NCBI GenBank assembly: GCA_015680635.1 | Contig: JAABOA010000077.1 | Coordinates: 7,798-28,119 of the forward strand | Source: Lunasporangiospora selenospora | Lineage: Eukaryota; Mortierellomycota; Mortierellomycetes; Mortierellales; Mortierellaceae | Reading direction: 5' to 3' | Length of the DNA: 20,322 nucleotides | In this document: piece after piece, positions 19,702-20,322 of the stretch | Layout: each line of letters begins with the position of its first letter | Numbering within the stretch: the stretch's first letter is position 1 | The notes under the pieces: model-generated | Told to the model about the DNA's origin: nothing | Database searches by the model: none | Seen by the model: the letters and a program-made list of their open reading frames with translations, nothing else | Program-made: the position numbers and the translations under genes

Positions 19702-19822
19702 GTGTAGTTGCTTCGGCACTACATCTTTCAAAAATGGAACGATACAGAGAAGATTAGCATGGCCCCTGCACAAGGATGACACGTATATCTTGAGTGGATA
19801 GCCCTTCGGGGCAACTATTTTT
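19702..19822 (+). ncRNA. U6: U6 spliceosomal snRNA
   Basis: Catalytic RNA of the spliceosome, made by RNA polymerase III. The 5' stem-loop is GTAGTTGC-TTCG-GCACTAC (about 19704-19722). The core GGAACGATACAGAGAAGATT matches U6 of other eukaryotes. It contains the ACAGAGA box (19744-19750), which pairs with the 5' splice site, and is followed by the AGC triad (19756-19758) and the internal stem-loop GGCCCCTGCACAAGGATGACACG. The 3' end is a T5 tract at 19818-19822. The gene is about 121 nt, somewhat longer than the roughly 106-112 nt of human and budding yeast U6. The extra length lies in a 3' GCCC-TTCG-GGGC hairpin (19801-19812). The 5' end is set by the stem-loop and TATA spacing and may be off by one or two bases. 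Confidence 0.96.
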
Positions 19823-20322
19823 GTCCCTTTGACTCCCACATCCCTTGCCCCCCACTTCCATGTGAGCCGTCTGTATTATGGCCTCTCGCCAAGTTTGTTT
19901 TTCTCGCCCATCCGGACATGCTCCACTCTCCAAGGGGGGTTGAGAGTAGGGTCCATTGCTTTTGGACAACGCTCTCATGGTGGACCCATAATCTGCAGAT
20001 AAAGACGGCCTTGACCGTGTCGAGGATACAGGTTGGCATGGATGGAACAAAGGGCCGCATGATTGTGTTTCTGCGCCCCGGTATCACTCTGCCGCGTCTC
20101 GGGGAGAGGGAGAGAGCACAGGATGACTCGATGATCAGAAGAGTGAAGACGGAGGGACCACGTGGAGAGGTCAATTACAAGTAATATAACAACGAGGGAT
20201 CCAGCCTGGCGCCTTCCTCTTTATTAGCCACAATCGCGTTGACGCTGCCAGAGGGTGACTGCATCGAGAGAAGCTTATTCGCCACGCAAGGTACTGCCTC
20301 CGTCAACAGGCTGGCGGCTTTT
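19823..20322. other. Right-edge region, no firm gene; possible tail of a minus-strand gene
   Basis: Open frames of 88-119 codons occur on both strands but have no recognisable domain. On the minus strand, codons from 20322 run to a TAA at 20277-20275, and AATAAA (minus strand, 20225-20220) follows about 50 bases later. That is the arrangement of a 3' gene end converging on U6, but 15 codons are too few to identify anything. Confidence 0.25.

Noticed and set aside
19815-20184. Overlapping frames of 88-119 codons on both strands to the right of U6
   Set aside because: They overlap each other or the end of U6, show no domain, and have no matching transcription signals.
1-20322. CRISPR arrays, operons, prophage or tRNA genes
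   Set aside because: No spaced direct repeats, no phage-type genes and no T-arm-like GGTTCRANNCC with a matching cloverleaf were seen. The window is eukaryotic.

Overview
The window is nuclear DNA of a filamentous fungus. Spliceosomal introns of roughly 94-138 nt split most genes, TATA boxes and AATAAA signals flank them, and there is a U6 snRNA gene. The protein set (a nuclear-basket Tpr/Mlp protein, a Sid2/Dbf2 kinase, an MFS transporter) is that of a fungus. The protein style, the CT-rich leaders and the lineage-restricted secreted and membrane proteins suggest an early-diverging group such as Mortierellomycotina. That placement is an impression, not a test.

Layout. 1-1192 (minus): 5' two exons of an MFS transporter that runs off the left edge. 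1193-2869: noncoding, with a poly-T run and a 14-bp tandem repeat. 2870-3448 (plus): two-exon gene for a small secreted, probably GPI-anchored protein with paired CX3C motifs. 3449-5962: long AT-rich noncoding stretch with two decayed inverted-repeat structures. 5963-7264 (plus): single-exon membrane protein of unknown function, followed in the same frame after a lone TAA by 108 more coding-like codons to 7591. 8173-15696 (plus): multi-exon TPR/MLP1 nucleoporin, about 2,160 residues if all exons join, with one GC-AG intron and one exon junction that lacks a usable donor. 16114-19574 (plus): five-exon Sid2/Dbf2-family NDR kinase of about 1,008 residues. 19702-19822 (plus): U6 snRNA with its own TATA box and T5 terminator. 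19823-20322: little of note, possibly the tail of a minus-strand gene at the edge.

The genes are unrelated housekeeping and lineage-specific loci, as is normal in a fungal chromosome. I see no operon-like or defence-type system. The points most worth checking are the in-frame stop at 7262, the missing splice donor near 13598, the enlarged activation-segment insert in the kinase, the U6 3' hairpin, the repeated K/Q-R-x-R motifs in the Tpr tail and the inverted-repeat relic at 4287-4519.
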